Translations under genes and position numbers: made by a program
Shown: positions 33,611-42,812 of the stretch, piece after piece
How positions within the stretch are numbered: the stretch's first letter is position 1
How the letters are laid out: each line of letters starts with the position of its first letter
Notes under the pieces: generated by a model
What the model saw: only the letters and a program-made list of their open reading frames with translations
Told to the model about the DNA's origin: nothing
The model's database searches: none
From: Microvirga splendida
GTDB lineage: Bacteria > Pseudomonadota > Alphaproteobacteria > Rhizobiales > Beijerinckiaceae
Length of the DNA stretch: 64,000 bases
Assembly (NCBI RefSeq): GCF_016427565.1
Contig: NZ_JAELXT010000001.1
Location: forward strand, 62,001 to 126,000
Direction: 5' to 3'

Positions 33611-34056
33611 TGGGTATGGGGCCGGTCCGGTCGCAGGACGCCGACGACGAGTTCGGCGCTGCGCCTCTCTCAGAGATCAACGTCACGCCGCTCGTGGACG
33701 TGATGCTGGTGCTGCTCATCATCTTCATGGTGGCCGCGCCGCTCATGACCGTCGGCGTTCCCGTGCAGCTGCCGAAGACCGCGGCACCGAAAGTCGCCCA
33801 GCCGAAGCAGCCCATCGTCATCAGCATCGACGAGCAGGGCCAGCCCTTCCTCGATAAGGAGCCTCTGGCACCCGACGCCATCATGCCGCGACTGCGGCAG
33901 CTGGCGAGCGAGGATCCGGACCAGGTCGTGCTGGTCCGTGGCGACAAGGCCGTGCAGTACGGCCGCATCGTCGAGATCATGGGCAAGGTCAATGCCGCAG
34001 GCTTCAGCAAGGTGTCCCTGATCGCGCAGGCACCGAGCGCACCGGCAGCGCAGTAG
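33610..34056 (+). CDS. exbD: ExbD/TolR-type motor protein
   Basis: The 148-residue protein has one N-terminal transmembrane helix with the conserved Asp in INVTPLVDVMLVLLIIFMV. A periplasmic domain follows, with VLVRGDKAVQYGRIVEIM near the C-terminus. It overlaps exbB by one base and is followed by tonB after 17 bases. ExbB, ExbD and TonB transmit proton-motive force to outer-membrane receptors. Confidence 0.92.
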
Positions 34057-34073
34057 AGCCTGCAGCAGGTCCG

Positions 34074-34973
34074 ATGTCCGTTCAGAGCATCACATCGCCA
34101 CACGAGCCGAGCCGGATCGGGATTGCCTTTGCGGCGGCGCTCCTTCTGCACGGAACGGCGTTGGCGGCGCTCACGCTCTGGCCCTCGAAAGAGAGCGTTG
34201 CGCCGCCCGGCGAGCAGGAAATCACCATCGATCTGGCTCCTGCGCTGGAAGAAGCCGTGAGTGTTGCGCCGGCAGAGGTGGCGGCCGTTGAATCTCTCCC
34301 CGTCGAAGCGGAGCCTCTTCCGGTGGAGCCGGAGACGGTGGAAGCGCTGCCGCCCGAGGACGCCGTGGAAGACCAGCCGGAGGAAGTCACCAACCTGGAG
34401 GAGCCGGTGACGGAAGCGGAGCCGGTCGAGGCAGTGCAGGCGGAACCGGCCGCTCCCGAGGTGCAAGCCGTCGTCGCCGTCCCGCCGCCGGAGACCGTGG
34501 TTGCCAGACCCGTTGAAGAGAAAGCGGCGCCCAAGCCCGAAAAGAAGCCGCCGCCGAAGCCAGCCGAACGCAAGCCTGCGCCACGCAGGACTGTAGCCGA
34601 GCGGCCGACGCCTCCTTCGAATGCGACCCGCGGCCAAGCCTCCTCGTCGCGGGAGGACATGGGCGGCTCTGCGGCCTCAGCGGACCCGGCCGCGCGCAAC
34701 CGCTATTTGGCCAGCCTCGCCGCGGCCCTGCAGAGACGCCTGCGCTATCCTGATGCCGCGCGCGCTCAGGGCATCAGCGGCGTTGCTCAAATACGCTTCA
34801 CCGTGGATCGCTCCGGCCGTGTCGTCGGCGCATCGCTGGTGCGCAGCGCCGGTCATCCCGCGCTCGATCAGGCAGCGCTCGCAACGGCAGCCCCTGGATC
34901 TTCGGTGCCGCCTGTTCCCGACTTCATCCCGCAGCTGACCTACACGATACCGCTGCGCTTCAATCTTCGCTGA
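34074..34973 (+). CDS. tonB: TonB energy transducer
   Basis: The 299-residue protein has an N-terminal membrane anchor (GIAFAAALLLHGTALAALTL). A long Pro/Glu/Val-rich then Pro/Lys-rich spacer covers residues about 45-190. The C-terminal TonB domain begins RYLASLAAALQRRLRYPDAA and continues GVAQIRFTVDRSGRVVGASL. No TonB-dependent receptor gene is in the window. The spacer length is typical for crossing the periplasm. Confidence 0.9.
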   Translation: MSVQSITSPHEPSRIGIAFAAALLLHGTALAALTLWPSKESVAPPGEQEITIDLAPALEEAVSVAPAEVAAVESLPVEAEPLPVEPETVEALPPEDAVEDQPEEVTNLEEPVTEAEPVEAVQAEPAAPEVQAVVAVPPPETVVARPVEEKAAPKPEKKPPPKPAERKPAPRRTVAERPTPPSNATRGQASSSREDMGGSAASADPAARNRYLASLAAALQRRLRYPDAARAQGISGVAQIRFTVDRSGRVVGASLVRSAGHPALDQAALATAAPGSSVPPVPDFIPQLTYTIPLRFNLR

Positions 34974-35115
34974 GTTCAGGCCTGAGCCTCACTCAGTGAA
35001 CTTGACGGTCGCGGGATCGGGACTACCCTGTCGTCCAACAATGCCAGCATTTGCCCGAGCGCCTCTCCGGCGCCGAGGGTCATGTGCGCTGGTTGACGCG
35101 ACAGGGAGAAAAGCC

Positions 35116-36072
35116 ATGGCCGAGAAGGCGTTCGCCTCGACGGGGGACATGTCCGAGAAGACGGTTTCGTTCAAGGAGATCGGACCCGATCTCTACGCCT
35201 ACACCGCTCAAGGAGATCCCAATTCCGGCATCATCATCGGCGACGACGGCTGCATGGTCATCGACGCGCAGGCGACACCGATGATGGCCGAGGACGTGAT
35301 CGCCCGCGTGCGGTCGGTGACCGACAAGCCGATCAAGTATGTGGTCCTGTCCCACTACCACGCCGTGCGCGTGCTCGGCGCCTCCGCCTACAACGCTCAA
35401 GGGATCATCGCCTCGAACGCCACCTATGACCTGATCGTCGAGCGCGGCGAGCAGGACAAGGCGTCCGAGATCGGCCGCTTCCCGCGCCTGTTCAGGGGCG
35501 AGAGCAGCATCCCGCCCGGTCTCACCTGGCCAACGCTGACCTTCGAGAGCGGGATGTCGGTGTTTCTCGGCAAGCGGGAGGTGAAGCTGTTCCATCTTGG
35601 TGCCGGCCACACCGCGGGCGACATCGTCGCCTGGGTGCCGGACGCCGAGGTGATGTTCACCGGCGATCTCGTGGAATATCACTCGGCCTGCTATTGCGGC
35701 GATGCGTACCTGCGCGAATGGCCGCTGACGCTCGATGCCATTCTGGACTTCCAGCCGCAGGCCATCGCGCCCGGCCGCGGCGACGCGCTCCAGGGCAGCC
35801 GGCAGGTGCGCGAGGCAGCGGCCATGACCCGCGACTTCGTCACCAGCCTTTATGGAACGGCCGAACTGTCGGTGGCGCGCGGGCGTTCGCTGAAGGAGAC
35901 CTTTGCGGCGACACGCGAGGCGATGGACCCGAAATTCGGGGACTTCGCCATTTATGAGCACTGCCTCCCGTTCAACGTCTCGCGCGCCTTCGACGAGGCA
36001 TCCGGCATCGATCATCCGGTGATCTGGACGGCCGAGCGCGACCGCGAGATGTGGGCGTCCCTTCAGGGCTGA
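35116..36072 (+). CDS. Metallo-beta-lactamase-fold protein with altered metal site
   Basis: The 318-residue protein has the MBL fold. The usual HxHxDH motif reads SHYHAVRVLG, so the Asp and following His are replaced by Val and Arg. GHTAGD and the metal Asp in MFTGDLVE are kept, but the last His position reads APGRGDA. It can therefore bind at most one metal in the normal way. AGGGAGAA precedes the ATG. It is followed by an FAD monooxygenase and a DUF2783 protein, an arrangement known from aromatic catabolism clusters. It may hydrolyse a product of the monooxygenase. Confidence 0.82.
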   Translation: MAEKAFASTGDMSEKTVSFKEIGPDLYAYTAQGDPNSGIIIGDDGCMVIDAQATPMMAEDVIARVRSVTDKPIKYVVLSHYHAVRVLGASAYNAQGIIASNATYDLIVERGEQDKASEIGRFPRLFRGESSIPPGLTWPTLTFESGMSVFLGKREVKLFHLGAGHTAGDIVAWVPDAEVMFTGDLVEYHSACYCGDAYLREWPLTLDAILDFQPQAIAPGRGDALQGSRQVREAAAMTRDFVTSLYGTAELSVARGRSLKETFAATREAMDPKFGDFAIYEHCLPFNVSRAFDEASGIDHPVIWTAERDREMWASLQG

Positions 36073-36103
36073 CCGCAGGACGCGCGGAGAATTGGGAGGC
36101 GTG

Positions 36104-37708
36104 ATGAACACTCGCAAAGCCCTCTATCAGTACGGCTATCGCCGCTGCGCCGATCAGGGCCGCTCCTCGCCGGCCCGGCATCCCGTCGCGGTCGTTGGTG
36201 CGGGGCCTGTGGGATTGTGCACTGCCATCGATCTCGCACAGCGCGGCGTTCCCGTGGTGCTCCTCGACGATGCGGACCGGATCGGCGAGGGCTCGCGCGG
36301 CATCTGCTATGCCAAGCGCACGCTCGAAATCCTCGACCGCCTCGGCGTTGCCGATCCATGCCTTGAGAAGGGTGTCACCTGGAGGATCGGCAAGGTCTTT
36401 CAGAACGACGATCTGCTCTATGCCTTCGATCTTCTGCCCGAGGACGGGCACAAGATGCCGGCCTTCATCAATCTCCAGCAATACTACCTGGAGCACGCCC
36501 TCGTGGAGCGTGCCGCCGCGCTCCCGAACCTCGAGATCCGCTGGCGCAACAAGGTGATAGACCTGAAGCGCCGCAACGACGGCGCTACGCTCACGGTCGA
36601 GACGCCCGAGGGCCCCTACGATCTCGACGCCGAGTGGGTTGTGGCCGCCGACGGCGCGCGCTCGGCCTTGCGCGGCATGCTCGGGCTCGCCTTTCAGGGC
36701 GAGGTTTTCGAGGACCGGTTTCTCATCGCCGACGTGAAAATGAAGGGCGAGTTCCCGCCCGAGCGCTGGTTCTGGTTCGATCCGCCCTTCCACGACGGCC
36801 ACTCCGCCCTTCTGCACAAGCAGCCGGACGACGTGTGGCGCATCGACCTGCAGCTCGGGCCCGATGCAGACGCGAAAGCCGAGCAGACGCCCGAGCGTGT
36901 GGTGCCGCGGCTTAGGCAGATGCTGGGGCACGACGACTTTTCGCTCGAATGGGTTTCCGTCTACACGTTCCAGTGCCGCCGCCTGGAGCGGTTCGTGCAT
37001 GGCCGCGTGGTCTTTGCCGGAGACTCGGCCCATCAGGTGTCGCCGTTCGGAGCGCGGGGCGCCAATTCCGGCATTCAGGATGCCGAGAACCTGGCGTGGA
37101 AGCTCGCCCTCATCCTCAAGGGCGAGGCGCCGGAGAGCCTGATCGAATCCTATGATCTCGAGCGCTCCGCTGCCGCGGATGAAAACATCGGCCACTCGAC
37201 CCGCTCGACGGATTTCATCGCACCGCGCTCGGCGCAGGAGCTGCGCTTTCGCGATGCGACACTGTCCCTCGCGCGCCATGCGCCCTTCGCCAAGCGCATG
37301 GTGAATTCGGGGAGGCTGTCGATGCCGTCGACCTATGAGACGCCCTTGTCGACACCGGACAGGGAGACATGGTCCGGGTCCGCCCGCCTCGGCGCCCCTG
37401 TTCCCGATGCGCCCATGCGCGACCGCAGCGGCCGGTCTGTCTGGCTGCTGGAGGCGCTCGGCGGCGAGGAAACCATCCTGCATGTGCCGAATGGATCGCA
37501 GCCGCCGGCGGGCTCCCGCGTTCTTATCCTCGGTGAAGACCTGATCGACGAGCACGGCTTTTTCACGCAGCGTTTCGACACGAGCCCGGGAAGCACGTAT
37601 CTGGTGCGCCCCGATCAGCATCTTGCCGCGCGCTGGCGCCATGCGACGCCGCCTCTGATCGAAAGCGCCTCGCGCCGGCTCCGGGGCATCGAGGGAGATC
37701 ACGCATGA
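36104..37708 (+). CDS. FAD-dependent aromatic monooxygenase
   Basis: The 534-residue protein belongs to the PheA/TfdB/MhpA-type flavin hydroxylases. It shows the FAD-binding VAVVGAGPVGLCTAIDLAQR, the DG motif in WVVAADGARSALR, and GRVVFAGDSAHQVSPFGARG. The C-terminal thioredoxin-like domain of this class covers the last 150 residues. GGGAGG lies just before the ATG at 36104. It overlaps the DUF2783 gene by 4 bases. The substrate is probably a phenolic acid, but nothing in the sequence fixes it. Confidence 0.87.
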   Translation: MNTRKALYQYGYRRCADQGRSSPARHPVAVVGAGPVGLCTAIDLAQRGVPVVLLDDADRIGEGSRGICYAKRTLEILDRLGVADPCLEKGVTWRIGKVFQNDDLLYAFDLLPEDGHKMPAFINLQQYYLEHALVERAAALPNLEIRWRNKVIDLKRRNDGATLTVETPEGPYDLDAEWVVAADGARSALRGMLGLAFQGEVFEDRFLIADVKMKGEFPPERWFWFDPPFHDGHSALLHKQPDDVWRIDLQLGPDADAKAEQTPERVVPRLRQMLGHDDFSLEWVSVYTFQCRRLERFVHGRVVFAGDSAHQVSPFGARGANSGIQDAENLAWKLALILKGEAPESLIESYDLERSAAADENIGHSTRSTDFIAPRSAQELRFRDATLSLARHAPFAKRMVNSGRLSMPSTYETPLSTPDRETWSGSARLGAPVPDAPMRDRSGRSVWLLEALGGEETILHVPNGSQPPAGSRVLILGEDLIDEHGFFTQRFDTSPGSTYLVRPDQHLAARWRHATPPLIESASRRLRGIEGDHA

Positions 37709-37923
37709 GCACGCTCGTCGTGGAAAGTCGTTTTGCCGACCCGGACCGCGCCTACCGTGCGCTGATCGAGGCGCATCGCGGGCTGTCGGACGAGGACAGC
37801 GCCACCCTCAACAGCCGCCTCGTCCTGATCCTGGCCAACCATATCGGCGACCATGCCGTGCTGCAGGACGCCATCGCCCTCGCGAAGCAGAGCATGGCAG
37901 CAACGGACGCTGCAACGGAATGA
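37705..37923 (+). CDS. DUF2783 family small protein
   Basis: The 72-residue protein, with FADPDRAYRALIEAHRGLSD and LNSRLVLILANHIGD, matches the DUF2783 family. Members are usually encoded immediately after an FAD monooxygenase, as here (ATGA overlap). It is soluble and mostly helical. A partner or accessory role for the monooxygenase is likely, but no activity is known to me. Confidence 0.82.
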   Translation: MSTLVVESRFADPDRAYRALIEAHRGLSDEDSATLNSRLVLILANHIGDHAVLQDAIALAKQSMAATDAATE

Positions 37924-37936
37924 GGCGGCAGGCGGG

Positions 37937-38641
37937 TCAATCGAGCCCGAGATAAGCTGCCTTCACCTGCGGGTCGGCAAGAAGAGCGGAGCCTGCTCCG
38001 CTATAGGCGACTTTTCCGGTCTCGAGCACGTAACCGCGGTCGGCAATCGCCAAAGCCGCACTGGCGTTCTGCTCCACGAGAAGGACGGTGATCCCATCCT
38101 TTCTCAGGGACACGATGGCATCGAGAATCTGATCGACGAGGAGCGGCGACAATCCGAGCGACGGCTCGTCCAGCAGCAGGAGCTTGGGACGCCCCATCAG
38201 GGCCCGGCCGATGGCCAGCATCTGCTGCTGACCGCCCGACAATCCGCCGGCCAGGAGGTGACGCTTCTCGGCCAGGATCGGGAACATGGCGAAGACGCGG
38301 TCGCGGTCCTGGTCGATCTCCTTGTCGCGGCGCCTGAAGGCGCCGAGCCGCAGGTTGTCCTCGACCGTGAGCGGCCCGAACACCTGTCGGCCTTCGGGCG
38401 ATTGCGTGATGCCCAGTTCGACCCGCTGGTGAGACGCCATGCGGCCGATGGATTTCCCCTTGAAGCGGATGTCGCCGCCGGTGATCGGCTGCACGCCGGA
38501 CAGCGCGCGCAGCAGCGTGGTCTTCCCTGCTCCGTTTGCACCGACAAGCGCCACGACTTCGCCGGTGCGAACCTCGAGGCTCACGCCCTTGAGAACCTCG
38601 ATCCGGCCATAGGCGCTGCGCAGGTTGTCTACCTCAAGCAC
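37937..38641 (-). CDS. livF: Branched-chain amino acid-type ABC transporter ATPase LivF
   Basis: The 234-residue ATPase has Walker A GANGAGKTT, the signature LSGGQQQMLAIGRALM, Walker B LLLLDEPSLGLSP and the switch His region VLLVEQNASAAL. The start is probably GTG 38641, which follows GGGAGG by 6 bases and overlaps the livG stop by 8 bases. An ATG at 38698 would lie inside livG. It is the last gene of the livK-H-M-G-F operon. Confidence 0.9.
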   Translation of the reverse strand: MLEVDNLRSAYGRIEVLKGVSLEVRTGEVVALVGANGAGKTTLLRALSGVQPITGGDIRFKGKSIGRMASHQRVELGITQSPEGRQVFGPLTVEDNLRLGAFRRRDKEIDQDRDRVFAMFPILAEKRHLLAGGLSGGQQQMLAIGRALMGRPKLLLLDEPSLGLSPLLVDQILDAIVSLRKDGITVLLVEQNASAALAIADRGYVLETGKVAYSGAGSALLADPQVKAAYLGLD

Positions 38642-39416
38642 GGGCAGCCTCCCGGGCGCCGTGCTGTCCCAGATAAGCCTCAAGGACCTTCGGGTCATCG
38701 CGCACCTCCCGCGGCGTTCCCTCGGCCAGGGGCCGGCCCCGGTCGAGAACGAGGATCCTGTCGGAGATCTTCATCACGAGCTTCATGTCATGCTCGACCA
38801 GAACGACGGCGACACCCCTGTCGGCAACCTGCCGGATCAGGTGATCGATCTCCTCGGTCTCGACCGCGTTGCAGCCGGCAGCCGGTTCGTCGAGAAGCAG
38901 CACGCGCGGCTCGGCAGCAAGGGCCCGGGCGATCTCGAGGCGCTTGCAGGCGCCATAGGGGAGCGAGCCTGCGGGCACGTCCGCAACGTCCTTCAGGCCG
39001 ACCTCGGCGAGAAGATCGAGCGCCGCGGCTCGCGTCTCCCGGTTCTGGCGCGTGACGGACGGCGTTCTGAACAGCGCCGGCAGCAGGTTGCACTTCTCCC
39101 GCAGGTGCCGTCCGACCATCACGTTCTCGCAGGCGGTCATGCGCTGGAAGATCTGCAGGTTCTGGAAGGTGCGAGACAACCCGCGCGCCGCCAGCTTGTG
39201 CGGTGCAAGGCCGGTCACGTCCTCATCGGCCAGGTGGATCGTGCCGCGGCTTGCGACATAGATGCCGGACACGATGTTGAAGAGCGTGGTCTTGCCGGCC
39301 CCGTTCGGCCCGATGATCGAGAGGATCTGGCCGGAGCCAACGGAGAAGCTCACGCCGTCGACGGCCTTCACGCCGCCGAAGGAGATGCCGAGATCCGTTC
39401 CCTTGAGGATGGTCAT
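38634..39416 (-). CDS. livG: Branched-chain amino acid-type ABC transporter ATPase LivG
   Basis: The 260-residue ATPase has Walker A GPNGAGKTTLF, the LivG-type loop GLSRTFQNLQIFQRMTACEN, signature GACKRLEIARAL with the family's variant (LPYGACKR in place of LSGGQ), and Walker B LLLDEPAAG. It overlaps livM by 4 bases. It pairs with LivF on the cytoplasmic face of the transporter. Confidence 0.9.
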   Translation of the reverse strand: MTILKGTDLGISFGGVKAVDGVSFSVGSGQILSIIGPNGAGKTTLFNIVSGIYVASRGTIHLADEDVTGLAPHKLAARGLSRTFQNLQIFQRMTACENVMVGRHLREKCNLLPALFRTPSVTRQNRETRAAALDLLAEVGLKDVADVPAGSLPYGACKRLEIARALAAEPRVLLLDEPAAGCNAVETEEIDHLIRQVADRGVAVVLVEHDMKLVMKISDRILVLDRGRPLAEGTPREVRDDPKVLEAYLGQHGAREAARA

Positions 39417-40366
39417 GAACGTGCCCTCCGGAGGAGCAGGGCCGAGAGGCTCGGCACGATCCCGTTGCGCATGAAGATCATCGACACGATGATGATGAGG
39501 CCGAGCAGGAGGTGCTCGTACTCGTGGAAGACCGTCAGCGCCTGGGGCAGCGTGATCAGAACGGCGGCGCCGACGATGCTGCCGACGACGGATCCGAGCC
39601 CGCCGAGAACCACGATGGTGACGAGTTCCACGGAGTGCAGGAAGCCCGCCTGGTCCGGGTTGATGAAGCCGTTCATGAAGGCGAGCGCCGAGCCGGCCAG
39701 TGAGGCATAGACGGCGGCGATGACGAAAGCCTGCAGCTTGAAGCGGGCGACATCGACGCCCACCACCTGCGCGGCCACTTCGCTGTCATGCAGCGCGCGG
39801 AACGCCCGTCCGGTGGGGGTCTCGTCGAGGTTGAGGGCAATCCAGGTTCCGATGAGCAGGAGCGCGCCCGTGACCCAATACCATGTGTAAGATCCGCTGA
39901 CGCGCCATCCGAACAGGGTCAGCCGCTCCACCGGCATGCCGTCCGGCCCGCCGGTCCAGCCGCTTTCCGTCGAGATCACGAGCGCGACGAGAACGCCGAG
40001 GCCGAGAGTCGCGATGGCGAGATAGTGCCCTTTCAGCCGCAGGATCGGACGCCCGACCAGATAGGCGAGCACTGCGGAGAGCACGGCTCCGATGAGAAGC
40101 GCCGCCCAGGATGGGATGCCGAGATGCGTCGGACCGATGGCGACGGCATAGGCACCGATGCCGAAGAACGCCGCGTGGCCGAGGCTGACCTGGCCGGCCT
40201 GTCCCATGAGGATGTTGAGGCCGATGGCCGCCAGCGCCGCCACCCACACGAGCGATGCGACGCGGAAATAGTAGCTGGAGGGGAAAAGCAGCGGGAGGAC
40301 GGCGATGACGGCTGCCAGAACGACGAGGGTCAGGAAGCGCTGGTTGAGGAGAGCACCCATTCTCAT
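39413..40366 (-). CDS. livM: Branched-chain amino acid-type ABC permease LivM
   Basis: The 317-residue membrane protein has about ten hydrophobic helices. Motifs ALAAIGLNILMGQAGQVSLG with HAAFFGIGAYAVA, and GSALAFMNGFINPDQAGFLH with SVELVTIVVLGGLGSVVGSI, are typical of LivM. ATGA overlaps join it to livH and livG. Confidence 0.92.
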   Translation of the reverse strand: MRMGALLNQRFLTLVVLAAVIAVLPLLFPSSYYFRVASLVWVAALAAIGLNILMGQAGQVSLGHAAFFGIGAYAVAIGPTHLGIPSWAALLIGAVLSAVLAYLVGRPILRLKGHYLAIATLGLGVLVALVISTESGWTGGPDGMPVERLTLFGWRVSGSYTWYWVTGALLLIGTWIALNLDETPTGRAFRALHDSEVAAQVVGVDVARFKLQAFVIAAVYASLAGSALAFMNGFINPDQAGFLHSVELVTIVVLGGLGSVVGSIVGAAVLITLPQALTVFHEYEHLLLGLIIIVSMIFMRNGIVPSLSALLLRRARS

Positions 40367-41235
40367 ACCCTCTCGACGACCCGGCGTCCGAACAGGCCCT
40401 GAGGAGCCGCAAACAGGACAAAGAGAATGACGAGAAACGCGAAGGCGTCCTTGTAGGTGGAACTCAGGTAGCCGGCGCCGAACGCCTCCAGCAGGCCGAG
40501 CAGAAGTCCGCCGACCACAGCGCCGAGCGGATTGCCCATGCCGCCCAGCATGGCGGCGGCAAAGCCCTTCAGGGCCAGCAACGTGCCGACATCGTAGTTC
40601 GTCAGGGTGATCGGCGTCACGAGAATGCCCGCGACCGCTCCGATGGCGGCGGAGCCGCCGAAAGCGAGCGCCATGATCGTGGTGGTGTTGATGCCGACGA
40701 GACGCGCCGCGAGCCGGTTTGCCGCCGTCGCCAGAACGGCCTTGCCGAGGATTGTGTGCTCGAGAAAGGCGTAAAGCGCGACCACGACGACGGCGGTTCC
40801 GCCAAGAACCCAGAAGCTCTGCGGCTGGACGGCAGCGCCGAGAATGTCGATCGGCGTCTCGCCCGTGAAGGCGGGAAGCTTGTGAAACTGCTTGTCGAAG
40901 ACGATCGCCGCGAGACCGCGGAGCAGGATCGACGCCCCGATGGTGATGATGATGAGGGTCACGGCCGATGCCCCACGGGCAGGCTCGATGGCGAGCCGGT
41001 GCAGGAGAAGCCCGATGATCACGGCAGCAACAATGGCGATGAGAGCCGCCAGCGGCAATGGCGCGCCGGCGGCCGATGCGAACACCGTCACCATGCCGCC
41101 GAGCATGACGAACTCACCCTGGGCGAAGTTCACGACGCCGGATGCGTTGTAGATCAGCGTGAAGCCCAGAGCGACCAGCGCATAGACGGCGCCCACCGTC
41201 AGCCCGGAGATGAGAAACTGGAGGAACTCGGCCAT
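40363..41235 (-). CDS. livH: Branched-chain amino acid-type ABC permease LivH
   Basis: The 290-residue membrane protein begins with FLISGLTVGAVYALVALGFT and contains VVNFAQGEFVMLGGM and LKGFAAAMLGGMGNPLGAVV, the standard LivH signatures. It follows the livK gene after a 77-base gap that contains a strong hairpin, then overlaps livM by 4 bases. Confidence 0.92.
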   Translation of the reverse strand: MAEFLQFLISGLTVGAVYALVALGFTLIYNASGVVNFAQGEFVMLGGMVTVFASAAGAPLPLAALIAIVAAVIIGLLLHRLAIEPARGASAVTLIIITIGASILLRGLAAIVFDKQFHKLPAFTGETPIDILGAAVQPQSFWVLGGTAVVVVALYAFLEHTILGKAVLATAANRLAARLVGINTTTIMALAFGGSAAIGAVAGILVTPITLTNYDVGTLLALKGFAAAMLGGMGNPLGAVVGGLLLGLLEAFGAGYLSSTYKDAFAFLVILFVLFAAPQGLFGRRVVERV

Positions 41236-41264
41236 GATGCAGTCCTGCGGTGCTCAGATTGGCG

Positions 41265-41293
41265 AACGGGAGGCGGATGGTCCGCCTCCCGTT
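41265..41293 (-). terminator. Intercistronic hairpin between livK and livH
   Basis: AACGGGAGGCGGA (41265-41277) and TCCGCCTCCCGTT (41281-41293) form a perfect 13-bp stem around a 3-base loop, 20 bases after the livK stop. No T-tract follows on the minus strand. It may stabilise the livK message or partly terminate transcription so that the binding protein is made in excess. Confidence 0.65.
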
Positions 41294-41312
41294 TGGTCCA
41301 TATTGCCGAGGA

Positions 41313-42479
41313 TCAGCTGCCCGATGCCACCAGGTTCCAGTCGCCACCCTTGATCTCGAGCATGCGGAAGGCCGAGAGGTCGAGACCGAGGTGGTCCGTG
41401 GGCGACATGTTCACGATGCCCCCGGTGCCGACGAAGCCCTTGGTCTTCTCGATTTCGTCGCGGATCTTCTGCGGGTCCGTGGAGTTGGCGCGCTTCATGG
41501 CCTCGACGAGAATGAAGAGGCCGTCATAGGCGTGGCCACCGAATGTCGAGACGGGCTGCTTCGTAGCGCTCTCGTAGGTCTGCTTGTACTCGGTCACCAC
41601 CTTCTTCTGCGGATCGCTCTCCGGGAGCTTGTCGCCCACGAGCAGTGCAGCCGCCGGCAGGCGGACGCCCTCAGCGGCAGCCCCGGCAAGATCGATGAAG
41701 CTCTTCGAGGCGACGCCGTGGCTCTGATAGAACGGGATGTCGCCCATGCCGAGCTGCGCATAGTTGCGGGTCACGATGGCAGGGCCCTGGCCGAAACCCG
41801 GATTGACCACCGCCTGCAGGCCGGCCGTGTTCTTGATCTTCGTGAGCTGAGCGGTCATGTCGCTGTCGCGCGGGCCGTAGTTCTCGTCGGCGACGATCTC
41901 CATGCCGTAGTTCGGCGCGACCTTCACGCACTGCGCCCGCATGGAGGCACCGAACCCGTCCGTGCCGGAGATCAGGCCGATCTTGGTGAGGTTGCGCTTC
42001 TTCAGATCCTCGAAGATCTTCTCGCAGGCCATCTTGTCGGTGTGCGGGGTCTTGAAGACGAACTTGCGCACCGGGTCGATCACCTCGATAGCACCTGCCA
42101 GCGAAATGAAGGGGATCTTGGCGTCCTCGAACACCGGGATCATGGCCATGGTGGTGCCGGTCGTCGATCCGCCGACCATGGCGACCACCTCGTCATCCTC
42201 CACGAGGCGCGTCGCGAAGGTGCGCGCCTTGTTGGCATCGCCGCCATCGTCATAGATCACGAGTTCGATCTTCTTGCCGTTGATGCCGCCGGCCGCATTG
42301 ATCTTGTCGACATACATCCTGAGCGTCTTGTCCTCAGGCTCGCCAAGAAACGAGGCCGGTCCGGTGGCTGAGAGAACCGAGCCGATCTTGATGGTGTCCT
42401 GCGCGAGAGCGCCCTGTGACATGCCGAGCACCATGGCGCCGGCGACCAACGAGGCTGTGAGCTTTGCTTTCATTACCAT
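41313..42479 (-). CDS. livK: Branched-chain amino acid-type periplasmic binding protein LivK
   Basis: The 388-residue receptor has a signal peptide ending GALAQ. The mature start is DTIKIGSVLSATGPASFLGE, with YVDKINAAGGINGKKIELVI and GGSTTGTTMAMIPVFEDAKI typical of Peripla_BP_6. AGGAGG precedes the ATG at 42479. It heads the liv operon and is divergent from paaG, with a candidate PaaR operator in between. The ligand is therefore more likely phenylacetate or another aromatic acid than an aliphatic amino acid; this is inference from context. Confidence 0.88.
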   Translation of the reverse strand: MVMKAKLTASLVAGAMVLGMSQGALAQDTIKIGSVLSATGPASFLGEPEDKTLRMYVDKINAAGGINGKKIELVIYDDGGDANKARTFATRLVEDDEVVAMVGGSTTGTTMAMIPVFEDAKIPFISLAGAIEVIDPVRKFVFKTPHTDKMACEKIFEDLKKRNLTKIGLISGTDGFGASMRAQCVKVAPNYGMEIVADENYGPRDSDMTAQLTKIKNTAGLQAVVNPGFGQGPAIVTRNYAQLGMGDIPFYQSHGVASKSFIDLAGAAAEGVRLPAAALLVGDKLPESDPQKKVVTEYKQTYESATKQPVSTFGGHAYDGLFILVEAMKRANSTDPQKIRDEIEKTKGFVGTGGIVNMSPTDHLGLDLSAFRMLEIKGGDWNLVASGS

Positions 42480-42738
42480 GTGTTTCCTCCTGGTTTGTTG
42501 TCGGTGTCTTTTCTTATTGTTGCGCAAAACATGAGACTGCCACGAGCCTGCGGATCATTGCGGAATGGAAGCGCGTCGTTTGGGGTGGCGGCAGCATGAT
42601 GCCTCGCGAGCAAACATCAGCATCCATGCTGAAAAGCGTAGCGAACGCATCCCGCCCGTCGTCCAAACATGCCATCCCGTTCTGCTCCCTTGAGGGCCGA
42701 GTGTTGGCTCATTGACGCTGTTTCTCCAATCAATATAA

Positions 42739-42758
42739 TTGACCGGACGGTTGGTCAA
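42739..42758. promoter_or_regulatory. Candidate PaaR (TetR) operator between livK and paaG
   Basis: TTGACCGGACGGTTGGTCAA, read on the opposite strand, matches the operator-like site before paaZ (51953-51976) over TTGACYAACCGWCCGGTC. The ACCG-N2-CGGT core is the type reported for PaaR regulators. It lies in the 333-base gap between divergent livK and paaG, 55 bases before paaG. The rest of that gap holds only short frames and no other signal. Confidence 0.65.
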
Positions 42759-42812
42759 TACTAAACAAGATGCAGAAAGCCCGCTTGCCGTCAGCGAAGC
42801 TTCAGGAGGGCC

